This document shows, piece by piece, positions 1-7,441 of a stretch of 64,000 nucleotides of DNA (the stretch's first letter is position 1; the number at the start of each line of letters is the position of its first letter). The stretch lies in assembly GCA_964462515.1 (NCBI GenBank), contig CAYWXK010000011.1:30602-94601 (forward strand), given 5' to 3'. A program made the position numbers and the translations under genes. The stretch comes from CAYWXK01 sp964462515 (lineage in GTDB: Bacteria; Planctomycetota; Phycisphaerae; Sedimentisphaerales; Anaerobacaceae). The notes below the pieces were generated by a model. That model saw only the letters and a program-made list of their open reading frames with translations, searched no databases and was not told where the DNA came from.

Positions 1-267
1 CGCAGTTGCAAGACAGCCGCAAACAACAACAGCCGCATCAGGATTCAGTCTCTGGGCTTTTCGAATGTATTGCCGGCTCTTGGCCGAAGCAGTATGGGTT
101 ACGCAGCAGGTATTTACGATGACCAAATCCACAGGATGCCTTACGGCATCGCTCTTACCGTAGGCCTCGACCTGCTCAAGGCCGTGCTGTTCGAGCAACT
201 GCCGAACCTGCTGGCTTTCATACTGATTGACCTTACAGCCGAGGGTAATTATGGAAAAAGTCCTCAT
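1..267 (-). CDS. mtaB: MtaB-type tRNA methylthiotransferase, N-terminal part (runs off the left edge)
   Basis: Radical-SAM methylthiotransferase that adds a methylthio group to N6-threonylcarbamoyladenosine-37 of tRNA. The 89 visible residues are the start of the UPF0004 domain. The opening ITLGCKVNQYE carries the first cluster cysteine (Cys11), NTCCVTHTA the second (Cys54 or 55) and VVVCGCLATA the third (Cys83 or 85). The TLGCKVN-x-Y-E opening is characteristic of MtaB; MiaB has a GCQMN and RimO a GCxKN opening. The start is the ATG at 267. The radical-SAM CxxxCxxC motif and TRAM domain must lie beyond base 1. The opposite-strand reading frame across 70-279 is only a shadow of this gene. Assignment to MtaB rather than another family member rests on the N-terminal motif alone. 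Confidence 0.85.
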   Translation of the reverse strand, partial: MRTFSIITLGCKVNQYESQQVRQLLEQHGLEQVEAYGKSDAVRHPVDLVIVNTCCVTHTASAKSRQYIRKAQRLNPDAAVVVCGCLATA

Positions 268-426
268 AATGTGATATAATACGTTTGTTAACCTCGACTT
301 ACAAGGCCAATTGAGCTATACGGGCAGAAGAAAATTTACAGAAAAGAAGTTGCGTGACCATCACGAATCACGAACTGGCTCTTTGTGCCTTTGGTTCCCA
401 CTCCAACGTTTGTTAGAAAAAAGTTG

Positions 427-462
427 ACCCCGTTAGAAAAAGATCTTTTTTTCTAACGGGGT
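427..462. repeat. Palindromic repeat family A, copy 1
   Basis: Near-perfect inverted repeat ACCCCGTTAGAAA / TTTCTAACGGGGT with a short AT-rich centre. A half copy (GTTAGAAAA) lies just upstream near 412. Four related copies occur at 7316-7347, 14862-14928, 29311-29341 and 35033-35062. It lies about 60 bases before the next gene, so it may also fold in the leader transcript. There is no sign of a transposase. Confidence 0.8.
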
Positions 463-520
463 TGACAGCCTGCCGCCTGCTCGTTACGCTAAATTAAGGT
501 TAAGAAAATAGGAGGCTTAT

Positions 521-1927
521 ATGCTTATACCGAAAAGAATTACTCGCCGCAATTTTCTAAAGGCGGCGGCGCTGGTAAGCGCACAATTAGCGATGCGTGA
601 TGTTGCGGCAGATGCTCAGGAAAAAGGCCAGCGGCCAGCGCAGGCTGGCGATGTAACTGTGCTCAATCCACAGGGCCGTGTCCCGGTCAGTCTTATCATC
701 GATGACTCAACCTGCCTTGTGAATCTGGCACACTTTTGCATCCCGCAGTTTGCTGAGGTCTTCCCGGATAACTACAAGCAGGATTGGAAGAAGCTGCCGC
801 GTGAGATACCGGATTCCTTTGTGCGAAAATTTGGCGAGTGGTGCCGTGAGCACAAGATAAAAGGTAAATACAGCATTGTGCCGAACCCGGCCTGTGTCGG
901 CTGGCTCGACCGTGACCTGCCGGGCTGGTCAAAGAAAGAGCTTGATGACAGTATAAAATTAGTGCGCGAATTTATGATGCCCGATTGGGACATCCATCCT
1001 GAAATGGTAACGCACACCTGGGTCATCGACACCAAAACTGGCCGACCGTATCCTGAAAGAAGTTCGAGATTTATGGAGAACTGGGGCTGGACGGACGGCA
1101 AATCAGTTGACGAGATTGCAGACTATATAAGCTACGCCCTGCGGATTCTAAAAAATGTCGGCCTGGACTGTGAAGGTATGACGACGCCGGGCGGCTTTGG
1201 AAATTCGGTCCTGCCGCAGCTTTCGCAGGCGACATTGCAGGCCTGCCGGGATGTATTCAAGACCGAAATTCCCCACTATTTCCGCCACCTCTTTACCGAT
1301 GACACAAGCGTTGCACCTCGTGTCGAATACGCCTCCGGCCTGACCGGGCCTGACCCAAAATGTGTCGTTTCTATTATCGGCTGCACGGGTGATTGGTTTG
1401 GCAACTGGGACGGCCTGTCGCCGGGTTCGGCCGACCAGTGTATTACAGAAGACCTCAAAGCCGGTCGGCTACCCCAGGTCATTGGCAAAGGTGAGCCGGC
1501 AATAATTGTATGTCACTGGCCGGGGATTTACTTCAACGGCCAGGAAGTCGGCTTTAATATCTTTAAGGATGTTGTCAGTCGGCTGCATCAGCGATACGAC
1601 AATCTAATCTGGATGAAACTTAGCGAGATTGCCCGCTATTGGGCCGCCAAAGAGCTGACGCAGATTGACAAAGAAGGCTCGCGTATAACCTTCACCGCAC
1701 CTTTTGCAACAACGAGATTTACAGTGAGAATTGCGACCGATTCGTTACAAAGTCCCAAACTGCTGGCTAACGAACAGCCGGTTCAATTGCGTCAGGTTAA
1801 GAGTGTGCTTTCGCTCTCCACAGGACACCTATCGGTGGAAAGCGGAACCTGGTTTGCAGATGACAAAAATCTGGCAGTTTGCTTCGACCTGCCAAAAGGC
1901 AAATCAACCCTGGAGCTTCAAAAATAA
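521..1927 (+). CDS. Tat-exported polysaccharide-deacetylase-like protein
   Basis: Probably an exported carbohydrate-active enzyme with a deacetylase-like beta/alpha barrel; the exact reaction is unknown. A perfect AGGAGG at 510-515 sits six bases before the ATG, fixing the start. The N-terminus has a twin-arginine signal (RITRRNFLKAAAL, Arg9-Arg10) followed by a hydrophobic run. After it comes PVSLIIDDSTC, resembling the aspartate motif of NodB-type deacetylases, then IHPEMVTHTW with two candidate metal-binding histidines, and EGMTTPGGFG, resembling the R-PGG motif of that superfamily. The C-terminal 70 residues look like a small beta domain. It is separated by 330 bases from the next gene. 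The deacetylase assignment is motif-level inference; a glycoside hydrolase of similar fold is the main alternative. Confidence 0.55.
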   Translation: MLIPKRITRRNFLKAAALVSAQLAMRDVAADAQEKGQRPAQAGDVTVLNPQGRVPVSLIIDDSTCLVNLAHFCIPQFAEVFPDNYKQDWKKLPREIPDSFVRKFGEWCREHKIKGKYSIVPNPACVGWLDRDLPGWSKKELDDSIKLVREFMMPDWDIHPEMVTHTWVIDTKTGRPYPERSSRFMENWGWTDGKSVDEIADYISYALRILKNVGLDCEGMTTPGGFGNSVLPQLSQATLQACRDVFKTEIPHYFRHLFTDDTSVAPRVEYASGLTGPDPKCVVSIIGCTGDWFGNWDGLSPGSADQCITEDLKAGRLPQVIGKGEPAIIVCHWPGIYFNGQEVGFNIFKDVVSRLHQRYDNLIWMKLSEIARYWAAKELTQIDKEGSRITFTAPFATTRFTVRIATDSLQSPKLLANEQPVQLRQVKSVLSLSTGHLSVESGTWFADDKNLAVCFDLPKGKSTLELQK

Positions 1928-2257
1928 AGGCAGCCGGCGTTTTTGATAGTGTGTTGTCAGCAAGGCAAGAGGAGGATGTCGCCGCTTACGACCAGAGGCA
2001 TTGAAATCAAAGTCGAATTTTGGTATGATAAGACTTGTAGTGCGCAGGAGCAACACCGCACCAATTGAACGGCTAATAAGGCATTTTTCCAGAGCTTGAT
2101 TCAAAAGTGCGTCATAGGTTTGCGGTTGCGTGGCTCGTCACGGTTTCGTTTAACGTAGAACGTCAGACGAAACGAGCAGCGTAACCGTTAGACGAGAGAC
2201 ATTTTTATGAGAACAATTGGTGCGGGGCCGGCTTAATATAAGGAAAGTTTTTCGCTT
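1928..2257. other. Intergenic region with a palindromic stretch
   Basis: No gene is visible here. Around 2134-2197 there is a nested imperfect palindrome: CTCGTC pairs with GACGAG at the outside, and GTTTCGT (2143-2149) pairs with ACGAAAC (2167-2173) inside. It may be another short dispersed repeat or a transcript hairpin. Confidence 0.4.
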
Positions 2258-3901
2258 GTGCAGCCTGACGCATATTTTAAAGTTGCGAAAATGATGAAGG
2301 TGACATTGATTCTGCCGGTTGTTCTTTTGTCGGCCATAGTCTCAAGTGCGGCGCCGGATACAGTGCAAAGTCCTTTTGAAATCGGCGCCGCTGCGGCTCC
2401 CCGGAGCCAAATCGACAAATTAGTTTTCGGCAGGCTGGAGCAGTTGGGCATTCAGCCGGCTAATATCTGCTCGGATGCCGTTTTTATAAGGCGGGCCTAT
2501 CTGGATGTGATTGGCACGCTGCCGACAGCGCAGGAGGCCAGAGCATTCATAATAGACACGGACCCGAACAATCGCAGCATCCTGATAGATAATCTATTGG
2601 AGCGCGAGGAGTTTGCGGACTACTGGGCGATGAAGTGGAGCGACATTTTGCGGGTCAAGTCGGAGTTCCCCATCAATTTGTGGCCCAATGCAGTGCAGGC
2701 ATATCACCGCTGGATTCGGACCTGCATCAAGGAGAATATGCCCTATGACAAGTTTGTCTGCGAGATGCTGACTGCGAGCGGCAGCAATTTTCGTGTGCCT
2801 CAGGTTAATTTCTACCGTGCCGTCCAGAGTAAGGAGCCGCAGGCCCTCGCCCAGGCCGTGACGCTGACGTTTATGGGGGTGCGGGCGGAGAGCTGGCCGA
2901 AAGAACGTCTGTCAGGGATGGCAGCCTTTTTCTCGAAGGTCGGTTACAGAACCACCGCAGAATGGAAGGAAGAGATAGTTGCGTTCGACCCCGATAAGCC
3001 TGCCCTGAGCAAAGCTGAGGGGACCACGGTGCCGGATACAAACGACGTAACACAGGTGGCATTGTTCCCAGATGGAAATTCAGTTCGGCTGTCCCCCGAC
3101 CAGGACCCGCGTGAGGTTTTTGCCAATTGGCTGACTGCTCCTGATAATCCCTGGTTTGCACGCAACATCGTCAACCGCATCTGGTCCTGGCTTCTGGGGC
3201 GAGGCATTATTGATGAACCGGATGACATCAGGCCGGACAATCCACCCAGCAATCCCGAACTATTGGCATATCTGGAGCGGGAGCTGATAGCGTCCCGCTA
3301 CGACCTCAAGCACATATACCGGTTGATTCTAAACTCGAACGCATACCAGCTTTCCTCCATTCCCACGACCGACAAACCCGAAGGTGAGGCCAATTTCTCT
3401 CATTATCCATTGCGCCGGCTCGAAGCGGAGGTTTTGATTGATGCTCTCAACCAGATTACCGGCACGACCGAGAAGTATTCCAGCGCCATTCCGGAGCCAT
3501 TTACATTCATTCCGGAAAACCAGCGCTCGATTGCGCTGGCGGACGGCAGCATCACCAGCTCGTTTTTGGAAATGTTCGGTCGTCCGCCTCGAGACACCGG
3601 TTTGGAATCGGAGCGCAGCAATCGCCCCACAGCAGACCAGAGGCTGCATCTGTTGAATTCGAGTCATATCCAGCGTAAGATTGAGCAGAGCTCCAATCTT
3701 CGAGACCTGATGCAATCCAGAAGGAAACCGCGAGAGGTTACGACCGAGCTGTATCTGACGATTCTTTCGCGTTTCCCGACAGACGAAGAGTTGAAAATCA
3801 TAGAGGCGTATTCAAAGTCCCGCCGTGAAAACAGGCGGGAGGTCGCCTTTGACCTTGCCTGGGCATTGATAAATAGTGCTGAGTTTCTTTACCGGCATTG
3901 A
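2258..3901 (+). CDS. DUF1549/DUF1553 (PSCyt2-PSD1) exported protein
   Basis: Member of a planctomycete-expanded family of unknown biochemical function, usually encoded beside DUF1501 proteins as here. After a signal peptide (about residues 12-32) comes the DUF1549 domain (SQIDKLVFGRLEQLG onward, with FIRRAYLDVIGTLPT), then after a linker the DUF1553 domain (NPWFARNIVNRIWSWLLGRG). The cytochrome-like PSCyt1 domain with CxxCH found in many relatives is absent. The GTG at 2258 has an AGGAAAG about ten bases upstream; the ATG at 2291 gives a cleaner signal peptide but no clear ribosome site, so the start is uncertain. The linker contains a short insert (PALSKAEG) that matches the translation of a dispersed repeat. 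The stop lies 22 bases before the next ATG, suggesting one operon. Confidence 0.85.
   Translation: MQPDAYFKVAKMMKVTLILPVVLLSAIVSSAAPDTVQSPFEIGAAAAPRSQIDKLVFGRLEQLGIQPANICSDAVFIRRAYLDVIGTLPTAQEARAFIIDTDPNNRSILIDNLLEREEFADYWAMKWSDILRVKSEFPINLWPNAVQAYHRWIRTCIKENMPYDKFVCEMLTASGSNFRVPQVNFYRAVQSKEPQALAQAVTLTFMGVRAESWPKERLSGMAAFFSKVGYRTTAEWKEEIVAFDPDKPALSKAEGTTVPDTNDVTQVALFPDGNSVRLSPDQDPREVFANWLTAPDNPWFARNIVNRIWSWLLGRGIIDEPDDIRPDNPPSNPELLAYLERELIASRYDLKHIYRLILNSNAYQLSSIPTTDKPEGEANFSHYPLRRLEAEVLIDALNQITGTTEKYSSAIPEPFTFIPENQRSIALADGSITSSFLEMFGRPPRDTGLESERSNRPTADQRLHLLNSSHIQRKIEQSSNLRDLMQSRRKPREVTTELYLTILSRFPTDEELKIIEAYSKSRRENRREVAFDLAWALINSAEFLYRH
2997..3021. repeat. CCTGAGC-type palindromic repeat inside a coding region
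   Basis: CCCTGAGC-AAA-GCTGAGGGG is an imperfect inverted repeat related to the CCTGAGCGAAGTCGAAGG units at 7361-7410 and 54291-54326. Here it lies in the linker of the DUF1549/1553 gene and is translated as PALSKAEG without breaking the frame. Confidence 0.55.
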
Positions 3902-3923
3902 TGGCAAGAGAAGGAGAATGCTT

Positions 3924-5867
3924 ATGAAGTGCTCATTGACATTTAAGTTGGTAATGATGGTTTTCTTTTGGTGCTTAACCTGGATGGCGGCGCCGAAGGC
4001 AATGGCGCAGGCCCCAGAGCGCGGGCCGGTAATCGTCTCACCGGAGGTCCTGCCCGACCACCGCGTAACGTTCCGCATCCAGGCCCCCAAGGCATCCGAA
4101 GTCACACTCCGAGGCGACTGGATGGAGGGAATTGCGTCCGAGAAGCTGTCCAAGGACGACCAGGGCGTCTGGTCGGTAACTGTCGGGCCGCTCACGCCTG
4201 ACTTTTACAGCTACTCGTTCACCGTTGACAGCGTAAAGACTCTCGACCCGCAAAATGCCGTCATCAAGCAGGGCGTCAGGAGCCTGGACAATATGTTCTT
4301 TCTCGCCGGTGAGGAAGCCGCATTCCAGGACAACAAGCCTGTCCCGCATGGCCAGATTCGCCAGGTCTGGTATCACTCGGGCACACTCGACGCACAGTGG
4401 CGCATGCACATCTACACACCGCCCGGATACGATGACGGCGGCGATAAGTACCCGGTTCTTTATTTGCTCCACGGTGGCGGCGACGAGGACTCGGGGTGGA
4501 GCACAATCGGGCGGGCGGGTTTCATTCTGGACAACCTTATCGCGGCGGGCAAGGCAAAACGAATGATAGTTGTTATGCCCAACGGCAGCCTCCCTCGCCC
4601 GGCGAACATTCCGGCGTTCACACCCGGCACGCCGCCTTCGCCCGAAGTGATGGCCGCCCTCCAGGAACGGTTCACAAACGAGCTGATGAAAGAGATTATC
4701 CCTTACGTAGAGAGGAACTTCCGCGTAGTGGCAAACAGAGAACACCGGGCCATCGCGGGATTGTCTATGGGAGGAGGTCAGACGCTCCAGGCTGTAATAA
4801 CCAATCCCGAACAGTTTGCATACGTCGCGGTGTGGAGCGCCGGCATCTGGCAGAACGCCACGGACTGGGAGAAGCAGAATGAGCAGTTCCTGAGTAAGGC
4901 CGACCAGCTCAATAAGTGGATTAAGCTGTTCTCTATCAGCGTCGGGGACAAGGACTTCACCCTCAAGGGGTCGAAGGCCCTCTCGGAAGTTCTGGACAGT
5001 CACGGAATCAAAAACCAACTGCACATCAGCGGCGGCGGCCACACCTGGATTAACTGGCGTCGTTACCTGAACGCACTCGTGCCGCAGCTATTCACAACAG
5101 TTCTGCAGGTGTCGCCGGGGTTTGACACACGCCGAGACGGCGTCGAGCGCGGCAAAATCGAGGCCGTCGAGTATGACTCAAAGACAGTCGGCGTGAAACG
5201 GAAAATGGTGATTTATACGCCGCCAGGCTATTCGAAAGACGTAAATTATCCTGTTCTCTACCTGCTCCACGGTATCGGCGATAACGAGACGGGCTGGAAG
5301 GTAAAAGGCTCAGCCGACATCATCCTCGATAACCTATACGCCGATAAAAAGCTGGTTGCTATGATAGTGGTGATGCCCAACGGCCGGGCCAGTGCCGACC
5401 CGCCCCCGGCCAACCCGTTCGAGGGCAAACCGTTCGATGCCTACGCCGCGTTCGGCGACGACCTCATCAAGGATATTATCCCTTATGTTGAGTCGCACTA
5501 CTCTGTGCAGGCCGACCGCGAGCATCGGGCGCTGGCGGGTCTGTCGATGGGCGGCGGTCAGTCGCTGAACTTCGGCATCAAGTATTTGGAGACGTTTGCG
5601 TGGATTGGCGGCTTCTCCAGCGCGCCCAACACCCAACAGGCTGAGTCCCTCATTACCGACCCGGCCGATGCCGCCAAGAAGCTGCGACTGCTGTGGCTTT
5701 CCTGCGGTGACAGGGATGGGCTGATGAATGTCAGCAAATCGTTCCACGATGCCCTTGAGGCGATGAAAATCCCTCACGTGTGGCAAGTGGATTCAGGTGG
5801 GCATGAATGGCCGGTCTGGAAAAAAGACCTGTGCCTGTTCTCACAGATGCTTTTTCGGGACAAATAG
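3924..5867 (+). CDS. Exported tandem double esterase with N-terminal CBM48-like domain
   Basis: Probably a feruloyl- or acetyl-xylan-type carbohydrate esterase. AAGGAG at 3911-3916 is seven bases before the ATG at 3924, which also opens a good signal peptide ending in AMAQA. Residues about 30-120 form an E-set/CBM48-like beta domain (VTFRIQAPKASEVTLRGDW). Two esterase-D-like alpha/beta hydrolase domains follow. Each has a nucleophile elbow GLSMGGG (Ser281 and Ser541), an acidic residue in a G-D-K/R-D context, and a terminal histidine (GGGHTW and SGGHEW). Both catalytic centres look intact, which argues for an internal duplication rather than a dead second half. It sits between DUF1549/1553 and DUF1501 genes, an unusual place for an esterase. 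Substrate is not visible from the sequence. Confidence 0.85.
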   Translation: MKCSLTFKLVMMVFFWCLTWMAAPKAMAQAPERGPVIVSPEVLPDHRVTFRIQAPKASEVTLRGDWMEGIASEKLSKDDQGVWSVTVGPLTPDFYSYSFTVDSVKTLDPQNAVIKQGVRSLDNMFFLAGEEAAFQDNKPVPHGQIRQVWYHSGTLDAQWRMHIYTPPGYDDGGDKYPVLYLLHGGGDEDSGWSTIGRAGFILDNLIAAGKAKRMIVVMPNGSLPRPANIPAFTPGTPPSPEVMAALQERFTNELMKEIIPYVERNFRVVANREHRAIAGLSMGGGQTLQAVITNPEQFAYVAVWSAGIWQNATDWEKQNEQFLSKADQLNKWIKLFSISVGDKDFTLKGSKALSEVLDSHGIKNQLHISGGGHTWINWRRYLNALVPQLFTTVLQVSPGFDTRRDGVERGKIEAVEYDSKTVGVKRKMVIYTPPGYSKDVNYPVLYLLHGIGDNETGWKVKGSADIILDNLYADKKLVAMIVVMPNGRASADPPPANPFEGKPFDAYAAFGDDLIKDIIPYVESHYSVQADREHRALAGLSMGGGQSLNFGIKYLETFAWIGGFSSAPNTQQAESLITDPADAAKKLRLLWLSCGDRDGLMNVSKSFHDALEAMKIPHVWQVDSGGHEWPVWKKDLCLFSQMLFRDK

Positions 5868-5930
5868 GGCTACAAAGATAATTAACCAAATTGGTGAGTG
5901 GTGAGTAGTGAGTGGATAGAAAGGAATATT

Positions 5931-7280
5931 ATGCCTACAATGAATGAATTCGTCAGGTTAGGCCGAACTACAATCTCTCGACGTGAGTTGATGCGGCGCG
6001 GCCTATTCGGCGCAGCCGGGCTGCTGCTGGCCAACCGTTTGGATTCTCCTGTATTGGCGGAGGTGCCACCGGCTAAAGCAAAGGCAGTCATCCAGATATA
6101 GATGTGGGGCGGTCCTTCGCAACTCGACACTTTCGACCCCAAGCCCGATGCGGGCAATGGCTATTGCGGTCCGCTGAATAAGCCTATCCCCACCAATGTC
6201 GATGGGATAATCATCGGAGAATTGCTTCCTCTTTTGGCCAAGCAGGCGGATAAGTATTCAATCATCCGAAGTATGACTCACGGCATAAACTCCCACGAGA
6301 CAGCGTCCTACATCGTGCAGACCGGTAGAAAGCCCGGCGATGGGCAGGTTTATCCGTGCGTCGGCGCCGTGGTTTCGTTGTTCAGGGGTTACGACGCCGG
6401 ATACAGCGGATTGATTCCTCCCTATATTGTTCTGGCCGAGCCGCAGGGCCGGTTTTCCGAGGCGGGATTTCTCGGCTCGCGCTACAAACCGTTCGCCACT
6501 GGCGGCGACCCGGCGAAAACGCTGTTTGTCGTGGAGGGCGTCGTCGCCCAGGGAATACCAGAGCAGCGGCAGAAAGACCGACGCGAGTTTCTCCACAAGC
6601 TCAACACCCTGGGGCAAACTATGAAAGACAATCTGCAGTTGGCAGCGTTGGAACAAAGTGAAAAACAGGCGTATGACCTGATTCTGGGCGATGCAGGCAA
6701 GGTGTTCAATCTTTCGGAGGAGAAAAAGGAGCTTAGAGAGCAATACGGCATCAACACTTTCGGCCAATCCTGCTTAGCGGCGCGGCGATTAGTCGGACGC
6801 GGCGTCCCCTACGTTACCATTAATTACAAGGGTTGGGACACGCATAAAGAGCATTTCCAGGCGATGCGAAGGAAGCTGCCGGAAATGGACAAAGGTATGG
6901 CGACACTGCTGCAGGATTTGTCGGAGCGGGGACTGCTGGACAGCACAATAGTGTGGTGGGGCGGCGAATTCGGCAGAACCCCAAAGGTCCAGACGGAAGC
7001 CCCCTGGAATGGCGGACGCAACCATTATGGAAAGGTCTTCTGTGTGGTGGTCGCCGGCGGCGCGTTCAAAGGAGGCCGAGTCGTTGGCGCATCCGATGCA
7101 AAAGGAGAAGAGGTGAAGGAGCGGCCGGTGTATCCGGTTGACTTCATCGCCAGTATGTACGAACTGCTCGGCATCGACCCCGATGGTAAGCTGCCGCATC
7201 CGCAGGGCCGGGTAGTCCGCGTAACGCCCTCCGCCGAGGAAGGCGTGAATATGGGCGGACGTTTGAAAGAGATTATGTAA
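5931..7280 (+). pseudogene. DUF1501 family Tat-exported protein interrupted by an in-frame TAG
   Basis: DUF1501 proteins are exported sulfatase-fold proteins paired with DUF1549/1553 proteins in planctomycetes. AAGGA at 5921-5925 precedes the ATG at 5931. A twin-arginine signal (SRRELMRRGLFGAAGLL) is followed by AKAKAVIQI, then TAG at 6099-6101, then in the same frame MWGGPSQLDTFDPKPD, the conserved start of the domain. The rest is intact to 7280, including NYKGWDTH, STIVWWGGEFGRTP and GGRNHYGKVF. Relatives usually have an aromatic residue at the stop position (VIQIWMWGG type), so one base change TGG to TAG explains it. Either the gene is dead, the TAG is read through, or it is a sequence error. 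An ATG directly follows the TAG, but a product starting there would lack the export signal. Confidence 0.85.
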
Positions 7281-7315
7281 GCTCCCAATGAGTGGCACGG
7301 GCTTCCAGCCCGTGA

Positions 7316-7347
7316 ACCCCGTTAGAAATTTTATTTCTAAACGGGGT
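7316..7347. repeat. Palindromic repeat family A, copy 2
   Basis: ACCCCGTTAGAAAT / ATTTCTAAACGGGGT inverted repeat, 36 bases after the DUF1501 stop. One extra A breaks the symmetry. It could act as a transcript hairpin between two operon genes. Confidence 0.75.
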
Positions 7348-7360
7348 GAAGACACGTTAG

Positions 7361-7410
7361 ACCTGTCGTGAGCGCAGTCGAACGACTTGCCCTGAGAATA
7401 GTCGAAGGGA
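7361..7410. repeat. Paired GAGCGNAGTCGAA-type dispersed repeat
   Basis: Two head-to-tail units of the form CCTG-CGTGAGCGCAGTCGAA and CCCTGAGAATAGTCGAAGGG. A third unit lies at 54291-54326 and a degenerate one in the DUF1549 gene. Units like this are common as dispersed short repeats in environmental bacterial genomes. Confidence 0.6.
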
Positions 7411-7441
7411 TGGCCGTGCCACACGGAGAACGGAGAATGCG

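Noticed and set aside
70..279. Plus-strand open frame of 69 codons at the left edge
   Set aside because: Shadow of the mtaB fragment, which has diagnostic cysteine motifs on the minus strand.
4038..5042. Long open frame on the minus strand antisense to the double esterase
   Set aside because: It lies entirely opposite a clearly conserved esterase gene, has no family features and no ribosome site; high GC at third codon positions produces such shadows.
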